DNA of 64,000 bases from Anaerolineae bacterium (lineage in GTDB: Bacteria; Chloroflexota; Anaerolineae; DRVO01): positions 1-64,000 of the forward strand of contig JABLXR010000013.1 in assembly GCA_013178015.1 (NCBI GenBank). The letters run 5' to 3'. Shown piece by piece: positions 1 to 9,700 of this stretch. Under the pieces are notes generated by a model. The model ran no database searches. It saw nothing but the letters and a program-made list of their open reading frames with translations, and was not told the DNA's origin. Positions within the stretch are counted from its first letter, which is position 1. Every line of letters starts with the position of its first letter. Position numbers and translations under genes: made by a program.

Positions 1-365
1 AGGTCGGCATCCCAGCGTTCGCGGGAGTCTCGTATGGCCAGGAACAGGGCCCCACTCTCAGCCACCAGGTCCTGTGCCCGTTCCAGCAGCGCCAGCCCTG
101 CCTCTGTAGACTGGGCGCAAATGCCACCGGGTGGAGTGGTGAAGTGATGGCCCTGCAGCAAGCTTCGCACCTCAAACAGCGGCATCACTCCAACGATGCC
201 GCTACTATTGCGGGCGACGAGGTACCTGGGCCGCAACCCATAGCCGTTCCTGATCACCTCCCGCCATCCGAGCAGATGGTGTGGCACCGCCGCCGGGCTT
301 CGACGCACGAACTCGTCCCATTGACCCTCGTCCTCATGGGTCATCTCTCTAACCGTGAGAGACAT
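1..365 (-). CDS. FemAB/GNAT-like acyltransferase, paralogue 2 (partial)
   Basis: The N-terminal 121 codons of a FemAB-like (peptidoglycan-bridge or GNAT-type) acyltransferase; the gene runs off the left edge. It starts at ATG 365, behind GAGGAGG. The translation aligns without gaps to the first 121 residues of the gene immediately upstream (384-1418); I count 71 identities by hand, including the shared blocks WDEFV, LLGWR and GVMPL. It begins 18 bp after that gene stops, so the two are a tandem duplication in one operon. In FemAB-type proteins this half folds as the first of two GNAT lobes. The substrate is unknown: either a cell-wall muropeptide or an acyl group on an exopolysaccharide, which the neighbouring polysaccharide genes would favour. 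Confidence 0.8.
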   Translation of the reverse strand, partial: MSLTVREMTHEDEGQWDEFVRRSPAAVPHHLLGWREVIRNGYGLRPRYLVARNSSGIVGVMPLFEVRSLLQGHHFTTPPGGICAQSTEAGLALLERAQDLVAESGALFLAIRDSRERWDAD

Positions 366-383
366 GCATCCTCCTCGGCTGGT

Positions 384-1418
384 CTATCCAAACGGTATGT
401 GCTTACGCATCACCGGCCCCAAGAGCTCCGTCAGTCTGAGTGGCAATCTGCTCCAGATTCGCATCGCACGCCGCACTAGCGGCCGCGCGTCCGGCTCCAC
501 CGAGGCGGGCGGCCTGGCGCCGTCGCACAGGTAGTACTGGTGGTACAGGGGCACGGTGCTGCCTCGCCACTTGAGCTTGAACCGGTGCTGCCCCGAGCCC
601 ATCCGGCTGCGTCCCAGGTCCAGGCGGGTCAGCTTGCGCTCGCATACCGTCTCTATCGCTCGCCAGTAGAGGGCATCGTTGGGCCGCAAGTGGTGGTAGC
701 GGCTGAGCGCCGCACCCCAGACCCCCGCCAGGGAGGTGCCCACCCTCAGGGCGAAGTAGCCGCCCACCATCTCCTCGCCCTGCCACGCTCCCAGGAGACA
801 TGCCTCTGGCCCCAGCACTTCTACGATGTTCCTCAGCCAAGTCCGGCCGAACACCGGGGTGCCCCTATCCCGGCAGAAACGCGCGAACATGTCATAGAAA
901 GCGTCCAGTTGCTCTAGGCCCTCCCGCACCACTAGCCCGGCGCGCTCCGCCTGGCGCGTATTGGTGCGGACGCTCGAACGCAACTCTCGCCAGATGGGCT
1001 TGCACCCATCCCGCAGGTCCACCACCACCGAGCAGTTGCCTCCCACCGTCACCAGGTCCCCATTCCACACCCGCCGGGTGTCCCGGATCACCAGGTACTC
1101 CGCTCCCCTCGCCTGCACCAGCTCCATCGCCTTCTGCAGCAACGCCTGGCCCGCTTCTTCGGACTGAGCACACAGCCCTCCCGGCATGGTCGTGAGGTGA
1201 TGACCCTCCAGAAGGCTCGGCACCTCGATCAGCGGCATCACGCCCTGGACTCCATCCGAATCCCTGGCCATGAGGTAGTGAGAGCGATATCCGTAGGTCC
1301 GGCTCATCACCTGCCGCCACCCGAGGAGTTGATGCGGCAACCCATCCGGGCTCCGGTTCACGAACTCGTCCCAGAGCGGCTCGTGCCCCTCCGGGACTTC
1401 CACGACCTCCAGCGACAC
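384..1418 (-). CDS. FemAB/GNAT-like acyltransferase, paralogue 1
   Basis: A complete 344-residue protein of the FemAB-like family, whose members transfer aminoacyl or acyl groups with a double GNAT fold. Features seen are an N-terminal GNAT lobe (GVMPL, then GGLCAQ near residues 78-83) and a C-terminal lobe with GGYFALRVG and RLDLGRSRMGSGQHRFKLKW, a stretch typical of FemAB-like proteins near exosortase/EPS loci. The length (about 340) matches that subgroup. There is no signal peptide or membrane segment, so it is probably cytoplasmic. It lies at the distal end of a long minus-strand unit that also has an exosortase-type polysaccharide deacetylase, which supports a role in EPS or envelope assembly. 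The acceptor substrate cannot be read from the sequence. Confidence 0.75.
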   Translation of the reverse strand: MSLEVVEVPEGHEPLWDEFVNRSPDGLPHQLLGWRQVMSRTYGYRSHYLMARDSDGVQGVMPLIEVPSLLEGHHLTTMPGGLCAQSEEAGQALLQKAMELVQARGAEYLVIRDTRRVWNGDLVTVGGNCSVVVDLRDGCKPIWRELRSSVRTNTRQAERAGLVVREGLEQLDAFYDMFARFCRDRGTPVFGRTWLRNIVEVLGPEACLLGAWQGEEMVGGYFALRVGTSLAGVWGAALSRYHHLRPNDALYWRAIETVCERKLTRLDLGRSRMGSGQHRFKLKWRGSTVPLYHQYYLCDGARPPASVEPDARPLVRRAMRIWSRLPLRLTELLGPVMRKHIPFG

Positions 1419-1442
1419 AAACGCCTCCCACAGCTAAATGGC

Positions 1443-2522
1443 CTACATCTCGCCAACTTCGTTCCGCAGTGTGTCTGTCCGCCATCGGTAGGCTGCCACC
1501 ACCGGGAGGTGATCCGATCCGGCGCTGTCTCGCAGAACTCGGACAGCGTAGGGAGCCAATCCTCCGCGATGGAACAGGTAGTCCAGCCTCAACACGGGCA
1601 GCCCCAGAGGAGCTGGCAGCCCCAGCCCGTGGGGGACGAGCCAGGTGTGCCCAAAGCCACGGCCGGCGGAGCGGAACCCGTCCTCGAACTCATCCACGAT
1701 GCGGGCGTAGGCTTGGCTGTTCTCGGGGGCGTTGCAGTCACACGCCAGCACCGCCGGCCCCTGCCACTCGTCCAAAGCCCGGCAGATGACCTCGGCCTGC
1801 CTGGTCCGCTCGGCCGCCTGCGTCACCAGGTGGTCGGGCCGCAGGCCCACCACGCCGCGCCTCACGCCCACCGGAGTCAGGTGAGCGTTCACCAGTACCA
1901 CACGGCTTGCCCCCACTTCCACCAGGAGCCTCTGGGCCGACCACGGCCGCAACGGGATTTCCTCCGCTCTCAGCAGCGGGTGGCGGCTGTAGACCGCCAG
2001 GCCGGCGTCGAGCAGATAGGACTGGTACGGGTAGATGGCCTTAAGCGTGCGACTCAGAACTACCTCCTGCTCCGGCGACACCTCCTGCAGGGCCAATACG
2101 TCGGCCTCCGCTGCCAAATAGACGGCAGCCAGCTCGGGCACGCGCGGATTGCCGTAGCGCACGTTATGGGTGAGCACCAAGAGCGACGGACCGTCGCCGC
2201 CTGGGGGTCGAGAGGCGAACTGAGGGCTATAGCGGAGGGCGAAGAGAGCCAATGGCACAGCCAACAGGGGCAAGGCCCGAGCGCCGCCGGACAACCCCAG
2301 CCAGGCTGCCAGCAGGGGCGTCAGAGCGAACGGCCAGACGCCGGCATAGTTGAGCACCATGACTGGCAGCACGGCCTCGCCGACAGTCCGACGCAGAACC
2401 TGCCAGAGAAGCAGGCCCAGCACGTACAGGACGGTCAGGATCACCGCCGGCGTGGCAGCTGCCCCCGGCGTAGGTCTGATGCCCGCTGTTCCCGCCTTCA
2501 GTCCGGCCGCCTCTCGAAGCAT
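1443..2522 (-). CDS. Membrane-anchored endonuclease/exonuclease/phosphatase-fold protein
   Basis: A 359-residue protein with about three hydrophobic segments (residues 25-105) followed by an endonuclease/exonuclease/phosphatase (EEP) domain. EEP motifs occur in order: THNVRYGN, ALQEVSPE (catalytic Glu), NAHLTP, CDCNAPENS (Asp/Asn), LRLDYLF and SDHLPV (the catalytic Asp-His). The family hydrolyses phosphodiester or phosphoester bonds in nucleic acids, phosphoinositides or sphingolipids with Mg2+. The membrane anchor and polysaccharide context make a lipid or glycan phosphodiester more likely than DNA, but this is inference. The gene starts six bases after the MFS gene ends. AAGGAGG sits almost directly against ATG 2522, an unusually short spacing, so the true start may lie slightly downstream. 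Confidence 0.8.
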   Translation of the reverse strand: MLREAAGLKAGTAGIRPTPGAAATPAVILTVLYVLGLLLWQVLRRTVGEAVLPVMVLNYAGVWPFALTPLLAAWLGLSGGARALPLLAVPLALFALRYSPQFASRPPGGDGPSLLVLTHNVRYGNPRVPELAAVYLAAEADVLALQEVSPEQEVVLSRTLKAIYPYQSYLLDAGLAVYSRHPLLRAEEIPLRPWSAQRLLVEVGASRVVLVNAHLTPVGVRRGVVGLRPDHLVTQAAERTRQAEVICRALDEWQGPAVLACDCNAPENSQAYARIVDEFEDGFRSAGRGFGHTWLVPHGLGLPAPLGLPVLRLDYLFHRGGLAPYAVRVLRDSAGSDHLPVVAAYRWRTDTLRNEVGEM

Positions 2523-2528
2523 CCTCCT

Positions 2529-3791
2529 TCACTCCACTCGTCGCAGCCCGGGAATGGCCCAGAACAGGGCCAGCGCGAAGAGCCCACAGAGCACCGCCGT
2601 GCCCGCCACCGCCACCGGTCCACCCCAGATGTCGGCCGCTGCCCCCGCCAGGAGCGTGCCTACCTGCTGGGAGCCCACGAACAGCAGGCTGTAGAGGCTC
2701 ATCACTCGCCCACGCATACGGCCGTCCACCAGCGTCTGCACTAGCGAGTTGTCCAGTGCCTGCACTGCCACGAAGGCAGCCCCTGCCGCCGCCAGCACCG
2801 GGACGGCCAGCGCCGCCACCGGGCTGAAGGCGAAGGCCACCAGCGCTACGCAGAACAACCCTGTGACCAGAGCCAGCCGCCGGCCCCGAGCCACCGAGGG
2901 CAAGGTGGCCACCCAAAGCGAACCCAGCACGGCGCCCACCCCTACCGACGCAGTCAGGAACCCCAGTCCCTTCTCGCCCACGTCCAGCACGTCCCGGGCG
3001 AACACCGGCATCAAGTTCAGGAAGGGCGTGCCCAGGAGGCCCACCGCCCCCGCCAACGCCAGCAGACCCATAAGGACGGGTTGGCCCAGCACGTAGCGGT
3101 ATCCGTCCAGGGTACTGCGGCCCAGCCCACGCGAGTCGGGCGATGCTACCCGGTCCGGTCCCCGCATCAGTAGCAGGGCCACCACCGCCCCCAAGTAAGC
3201 CACGCCGTTGACCAGGAAGCACCCGGCCTCGCCCACCTGCGCCAGCAGAAGGCCTCCCAGGGCGGGGCCGAAGGCCCGCGTGCCGTTGAACAGGGAAGAG
3301 TTGAGAGCGATGGCATTGGTCAGGTCCTCCGGTCCCACCATCTCCACCACGAACGACTGCCGCGCCGGCTGGTCCAGCGCTCCCAGCACCGCCCACACCA
3401 TCTCCAGGAGGACGAGGTGCCAGATGCGCACGGCGCCGCTCCAGGTAAGCCCCGCCAGGGCCAGGGCCTGCACCGCGAGGCCGACCTGGGTGAGCAGGAT
3501 CAGACGTCGCTTGGGCATCCGGTCGATGAGCGCTCCGCCCACCAGCGCCACGGGCAGCGCCGGCAGTACGCCCAGGAAGGATACGTACCCCAGAGCGAAG
3601 GCCGAGTCGGTGAGCCGCAGCACCAGCCATCCGCGGGCCACCACCCGCATCCACATGCCGGTGAGGGAGAGAGCCTGCCCCAGCCAGAAGAGCCGGAAGT
3701 CCCGGTGCGCCAGCGAGCGAAAGGCACCTCCACGCTGTCCGCTCGCCGCGGCGGCGGCTGCCTGGGAGTGGCCCGCACCTGGGTACCTCAT
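2529..3791 (-). CDS. MFS transporter (MFS_3, exporter-like)
   Basis: A 420-residue major facilitator superfamily protein with about 12 hydrophobic segments. The N-terminal half carries FRLFWLGQALSLTG and an interhelical DRMPKRR loop, the MFS motif A region, as in the EntS/MFS_3 efflux group. The long central hydrophilic loop has a PDRV stretch. The start codon overlaps the stop of the giant TPR gene by four bases (ATGA), which indicates translational coupling. It is probably an inner-membrane efflux carrier. The substrate is unknown; its place in an envelope-polysaccharide unit does not define one. Confidence 0.85.
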   Translation of the reverse strand: MRYPGAGHSQAAAAAASGQRGGAFRSLAHRDFRLFWLGQALSLTGMWMRVVARGWLVLRLTDSAFALGYVSFLGVLPALPVALVGGALIDRMPKRRLILLTQVGLAVQALALAGLTWSGAVRIWHLVLLEMVWAVLGALDQPARQSFVVEMVGPEDLTNAIALNSSLFNGTRAFGPALGGLLLAQVGEAGCFLVNGVAYLGAVVALLLMRGPDRVASPDSRGLGRSTLDGYRYVLGQPVLMGLLALAGAVGLLGTPFLNLMPVFARDVLDVGEKGLGFLTASVGVGAVLGSLWVATLPSVARGRRLALVTGLFCVALVAFAFSPVAALAVPVLAAAGAAFVAVQALDNSLVQTLVDGRMRGRVMSLYSLLFVGSQQVGTLLAGAAADIWGGPVAVAGTAVLCGLFALALFWAIPGLRRVE

Positions 3792-6700
3792 GGCGCCACC
3801 ACCTTCACCCTGACCTCAGCGTAAGGCGGATAGTTGCCAGTGCTGTCCACCGCCGTCAGCCGCAAGATGTACTCGCCCGGAGCCAGCGTGCCCGTGCTCC
3901 AAACCGCCAGCACCCCACCCTCGACCTGCCGGTCCGACTGATGTATCACGGTCCACGCCCCAGGAGTGTCGGCTGGGGCGCACTCCAGCTTGTAGTAGGC
4001 GAAGTCGGCGATGGCCGCCGTGCCCAGCACCTCCACCTTTCCGCTCAGGCTCTGGCCCGCCACAGGGGCAACGATCTGCACCGCTCGCTGCTGGCGACTC
4101 ATCTCGTCGAGCCGGGCCCGGACGTCTTCGGCGGCGGCTCCACTCCCTCCCAGGCTGAGGAACCTCCGATAGCTGGCCTCGGCAGCGGCGAAGTCCCACT
4201 GCTCCTGGTAGACGTGGCCCAGGCGGCGGTGGGCCTCGGCGTAGTCAGGAGCCAGCGCCGCCGCGGCCGCGTACTCGCGCAACGCCTCCGCTCGCTGACC
4301 GGACCACTGGTACACCAGCCCCAACGCCATGCGCACCCACAGCGATTGGGGCTGCGACTGAGCCATCCCCTGCAGCCTGGCTAACGCCGACGGCAACCCC
4401 ACACTGCGCCGGTAGGCCCGCACCAGTTGGTCGTACAGGTCGCTCTGTCGGGGCTCCAGAGCGAGGGCCCGCTCGTAGCTCTCTACGGCCGCCGTGGGCT
4501 CGTCCAGGCGGGCGGACTGCAGGTTGCCCAGCGCCACGTACGCCGCCGCCAGCGTCGGCTCCGCGGCCACGGCCCGCCGGTAGGATTCCTCCGCCGCCGC
4601 CATCTCCCCCAGCCCCAGCAGCACGTCGCCCCGGAGCAGCAGAGCCATTCCAGACGAAGGATCCGCCGCCAAGGCCGCTTCAACGAGCGATCGGGCGCCG
4701 GCGAAGTCGCCGGCGCTGACCAGGACTCGAGCCAGGCCCAGGCTGATGCCCGGGTCACCGGGCCGAAGGGCCAGGGCCTGCCTGTAGGACTGCTCGGCCG
4801 CCCGTGGGTCCCCTAGTTGTACCTGCAGCTGGGCCAGAAGCACGTAAGGGGTGGGATCGGTGGGGTCGTAAGAAGCGGCGCGGCGGTAGGCGGCCGCTGC
4901 CGCCTCCCAGTTGGAGTTCAGCTGGTACGCCTGCCCTAGCTTCATCTGGGCCGCGGCGCTGGGGGGCGCCAGCTTCTCATAGCGCTGGTAGGCCACCAGC
5001 GCCTCCGCGTACCGGCCCAGAGCCCGCTGCACGTCTCCCAGCGTGAGATAGGCACTGGCGTTCTCTGGGTCGAGCGCCACCGCCCGCTGGACGCTTCTCA
5101 AGGCTGCCTCGTGCTGACCCAGAGCACTGTTCACCTGGGCGTGCACCAGCAGCGCCGATGCCGAGTCGGGCGCCTTGTCCAGCGCCTGCTCCACCCAGGC
5201 GAGTGCCTTCGTCAGCTCTCCCTGGGACAGAGCCAGTTGGGCGAAGGCCACTAGCACTGAGGGCGACTCGGGCTCCCGCCTTCTCGCCTCCTCCAGCGCC
5301 GATCGGGCCTTATCCCGCAGGCCCTGCCCCTGGTGGACCGCGGCGAGCGCCAGCCAGGGCTCGGCGCTGGTCGGGTTGGCCACCGCGGCCGCCTGGAGGG
5401 CGGCGACGGCTGACAGGGGATAGCCCAGAGCCTGCTCACAGCGCCCCTCGCCCATGAGGCCCCCATACGACTTGGGGTCAAGGCGGAGGGCCTGGCGGTA
5501 CTGCGTGCGGGCGAGAGGGACGTCGCCCTTCCGGTAGAGCACGTCGCCGAGAACCACCCAGGCCTCGGGCGAGCCGGCATCCGTCTGCACCGCCCTCTCT
5601 GCCGCCCGGTGAGCGTCGTCCTCCAAGCCCGCTGACAAGTAGGCGCGCGCGACCTGCACCCGCACCTCGCTCCCGTCCCGGGCGGTGGCCTCGGCCTGGG
5701 CAAACGCCTCCCGCGCCCGATCGGGACGATCCAATGCCAACCACGCCTGACCCAGCCCCAGGTGTGCCGAAGCCAACTCGGGGTCCGCGGCCAGGGCGGC
5801 TTCATAGGCCTGGATCGCCTCGCCCGCCCGCCCCTGGAGGCGGTAGGCGTCACCCAGCGCCGCCCTCAGCCCGGCCCCGTCCGGGTAACGCGACAGGGCC
5901 TCGAGCAACAGCGCCTCCGCCTGCTCGGGCTGCTGCGCCGCCAGGTAGGCCCCCGCCCAGTGGAGGTACCCCGTGGTGCCGTCGTACACCAGCGTCAGGT
6001 AACTCCGATACTGCTCAGCGGCGGCCTCCAGGTCGCCCCGGTCCCGGTACAGGTCACCGAGGGCCAGTCGAGCCGCGGCCGACCCTGGCTCCACCGCCAG
6101 GGCCCGGAGCAGACTGCGCTCAGCCTCCGTCCACTGCCCCTGAGCTGCCAACGTCCCCGCCAGCCCGACGTGCCCGGCCGCGCTGCCCGGCTCGCGCCTT
6201 GTCGCCTCTCGGTAGGCTGCTTCTGCCTCACCCCAGCTGCCGTTGGCTGCCTCCAGCCGTCCCAGCGCCAGCCAGGGCCTGGGGTCAGCAGGAGCCAACC
6301 CGGCGGCCGCCTCAAACTGGGCCCGGGCCTCGCTCCCCTGCCCGAGGGTCAGGTACACTTCGCCTCGGGCCAGACGTACGTCAGCCGAGCGCGGTTGAAG
6401 GGCCTGGGCCCGATCCAGGTCGGCAAGAGCTCCCTCAGCATCGCCGCTCTGAAGCAGGATCAGCGCCCGGCCGGCGAGGGCCGTCGCCGACTTGGGATGC
6501 GCCTCGACGGCGGAGGAGGCGATCCGCACCGCTTCCTGTACGTCACCCTGGGCCAGGCGCAGGTTCGCCAGGGCTAGGAGTGCGGGCTCCTCCGAGGGCG
6601 CGTCCTCCAGAAGACGGGCCACCACCGCTTCCGCCTCGCCCGGGGCGCCGCTGTCGGCGAGGGCCCGCACCAGCGCCAGCCTTGCGATGGTCGAGGAGGG

Positions 6701-9700
6701 ATCGGCGATCAGGGCACTCTGGTAGGCCGCCATGGCGCGGTCCAACTGCCCCAAGTGACGGTAGGCGTCCCCCAAAGCCACATGGGTCTCGACGGATTCG
6801 GGTCTGATGGCCAGGGCCTCCTGATAGGCACTGATGGCCTCCTCGGGCCGGCCCAACCGCAGCCGAAGCTGCCCAATCCTCAGCCATCCCGACGCGTCAC
6901 TGGGCGCGGCGGACACGGCCCGCCAGTAAGCCCTTGCTGCCCCGTCGAAGTCGAGCCTCCGCAGCAAGAGATCGCCCAGAGCGACTTCCGGAGCCGCCAG
7001 GTGGCGATGCAGAGCCACCGCCCGGCGAAACGTATCCTCGGCTTGGTCCAAGAGCCCCAAGTCCGTCTGCGCCTTCCCCAGGGCCAGCAGCAACTCGGGG
7101 TCCCCCGGGCTGGCATGCAGACCCTGGCGATAGGCCGTTATCGCCCACGCCGGTCCCCGCTCCGTCAGCCACACGTTGCCCAGGGCCAGCCAGGCGGAGG
7201 CTACACCCGGGCGGGCGAGAGTCACAGCGCGGAAGGCCTCTTCCGCCGCCTCGACCTCCCCCGCCTCGAACAGAGCCTGGCCCAGTGCCAGTGCCACCTC
7301 GCTCGACCCGCTGTGGGCCGTCAGGGCCTGAGTCAGGGTCGCGACCGCCTCCGGAGCGTGCTCCGCGGCGCGCTGCACCGCCGCCAGGGCCACCTGCGCC
7401 TCCGCGCTGCCCGGGTACAGCTCCAGCAGCCTGCGAGCGGCTGCCTCCGCCTCCCCCAGCTGCCCACCGGCCAGCCAGGCGCGGGACAGGCTGAGGTGTG
7501 CCGGCAGATAGCCAGGCTCCAGCGCCAGAGCCGCTTCGTACTCGGCGACAGCCTGCTGCGGGTTGCCGGCCGCCAGCAGATGGTCGCCCACGGCCACTCG
7601 GACGGCGGCCGATCCAGGATTGGCGGTCACGGCGGTCCGGACCGTCTCATTGGCCTGGACCCGGTCTCCCAGCCTGGCCAGAGCCGCGGCCACGGCAGCG
7701 TGCGCCTCCGGCTGGGAGGGGTTCAGCTGGGCCGCCTGGCTGTACTGAAGCAGCGCCTCCAGGGGGCGGCCCTCGCGCTCCAAGAGTCCGCCCAGGCCTA
7801 GACGTGCCTTTAGGTCGGACGGGGCTACGCTCAGGGCCCGCTCGTAGGCGTTGCGCGCGGCCTGATAGTCGCCCCGCCGTTCCTGCGCCTCGGCCAGTGC
7901 CACCCATCCCTCGGCGAAACCGGGGAAGCGTTCGGTCGCGCCTTCGAGAACCGCCAGCTCTCGGTCCCACTGCCCCGCCTCTTTCAGCATCCGTGCCCGA
8001 GCCAGGAGCACGTCCAGTTGGGGACGGATGCCGTCAGCCAGATCGAGGATGGCGGCGGCCCTGTCGTCCCTGCCCTGGAGGCGAAGCAGCTCGTGCAGCG
8101 CCAGATAGGCGCTGGACTCTCCCGCGTTCCGAGACATGGCCTCGCGGAGCAGTCCCTCGGCCGATTCGGGGTCACCGATGAGCAGGTACATCTCGGCCTG
8201 GGGCACCAGCCCGGCAAGGCCGAACGGATCGGCCACGGCGGCAGCCCGGTAGGCGTCCAGCGCCTGGCCTGTCTGCCCCTGGCTCCGGAGCAGGTCGCCC
8301 AGCCTCAGCCACGCCTCGGGATTGCCGCGGTTAAGGTCAGTGGCCCGAGAGTAGGCCTCCAGCGCCTCACCCATGCGCCCCTGCAGTCTGAGGGCGTCGC
8401 CCAAGGCCACGGCGGCGTCCGCCCACCCGGGGGCCAGCGCCACCGCCCGACGGGCGGCCTCCTCTGCCTCTGCGGGCCGACCAAGATTAGCGTAGGTGCG
8501 GCTGAGAGCCAGGTTGAGGTCGAGGTTGCCGGGCGAGCGACTGAGAGCCTCCCGTAGCACGTTCAGGGCATCTTCGGGCCGGCCCAGGGACCGGTAACCC
8601 TCGGCGAGGGCCACCTGAGCCTGGGAATCTCCCAGGTTCCTGCGGGCCGCCTGCTGGAGCTGCTCCAACCCCTCCAAGGGTCGCCCCAGAGCCGAGAGGG
8701 CCCGCCCCAGGCCCACCCGGGCCGCCGTGGAGCTGGGGTCCAGCTCGATAGCCCGGGTGTAGGTGTCGGCGGCGGCCTCAAACTGAGCCCGACGGTAGTA
8801 GGCATCGGCCAGGAAGGCCAGGGCAGTGGACGACGTGGGATCGGCCTCGGCCACCAGCAGGTACTGGTCCAGGGCTTCGTCGTACAGGCCCCGGGCCTCG
8901 TATACCTGGGCCAGCGCCACTCGGCCGGCCTCGTACGCTCCGCTCGGAAGCAGAGACTGCAATCGCTGGCGGGCCAGCATTGCCGTATCCCTTTGCCCGT
9001 CGTCGGGCCCGTCTCCGGAGGCGGCCACTAGCGCCTCTCCGGATAGCGCCTGCAGCCTGCCCGCGATCGACGCCGGCCCTAGCGCCAATCCGCCCCCTTG
9101 CCCTCCCGCAGTCCCCAGGCTGAGCGCCAGCTGGTACTGAGCCAGGGCATCGGCCTGCCTGCCCATGGCGGCGTAGGCCTGGGCCAGGCTCCGGTAGCCT
9201 CCGATGAAGTCGGGACGGACCGTGACCGCCTGTTGGTAGTAGCCGATGGCCTGCTGCCGGTCGCCCAGCAACTCGTAGGCCCGCCCCAGGGCGATGTTGG
9301 TCTGGCTGGAACGCGGAGCGTAGCGCTGCGCCGCCTGGAAGGCGCTCAAGGAAGCCGTAGGGTGCCCCAGCTCGTAGTGCGCCTGAGCCAGGGCCAGGTA
9401 GGTGAAAGCGTTCTCGGGCTCCAACTCCAGCGCCTGCCGATAGGCGCCGATGGCCTCCACCCAGGAAGCCTGCCGCGACAAGAGGTTGCCCATGGCGTAC
9501 CAGGCCGCAGCCGAACCGGGCTCGACTTCCAGCGCCAACCGATAGTACGACCCGGCCTCCTCCGTTTGACCCCGGTCCTCGTACAGGCCGGCGAGCATCA
9601 AGTAACCCTCAGCTCGGAACGGGGCCCGTTCCACGGCCCGTCGAGCGGCTGACAACGCCTCTTCGTAGCGCAAGTGGCGCCGGTGATACAGAGCCAGGAA

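Noticed and set aside
5734-8181. Long plus-strand frames antisense to the TPR gene
   Set aside because: Low-complexity Pro/Arg/Gly-rich products from GC-rich repeat codons; no domains or SD, and the TPR protein reads well on the other strand.
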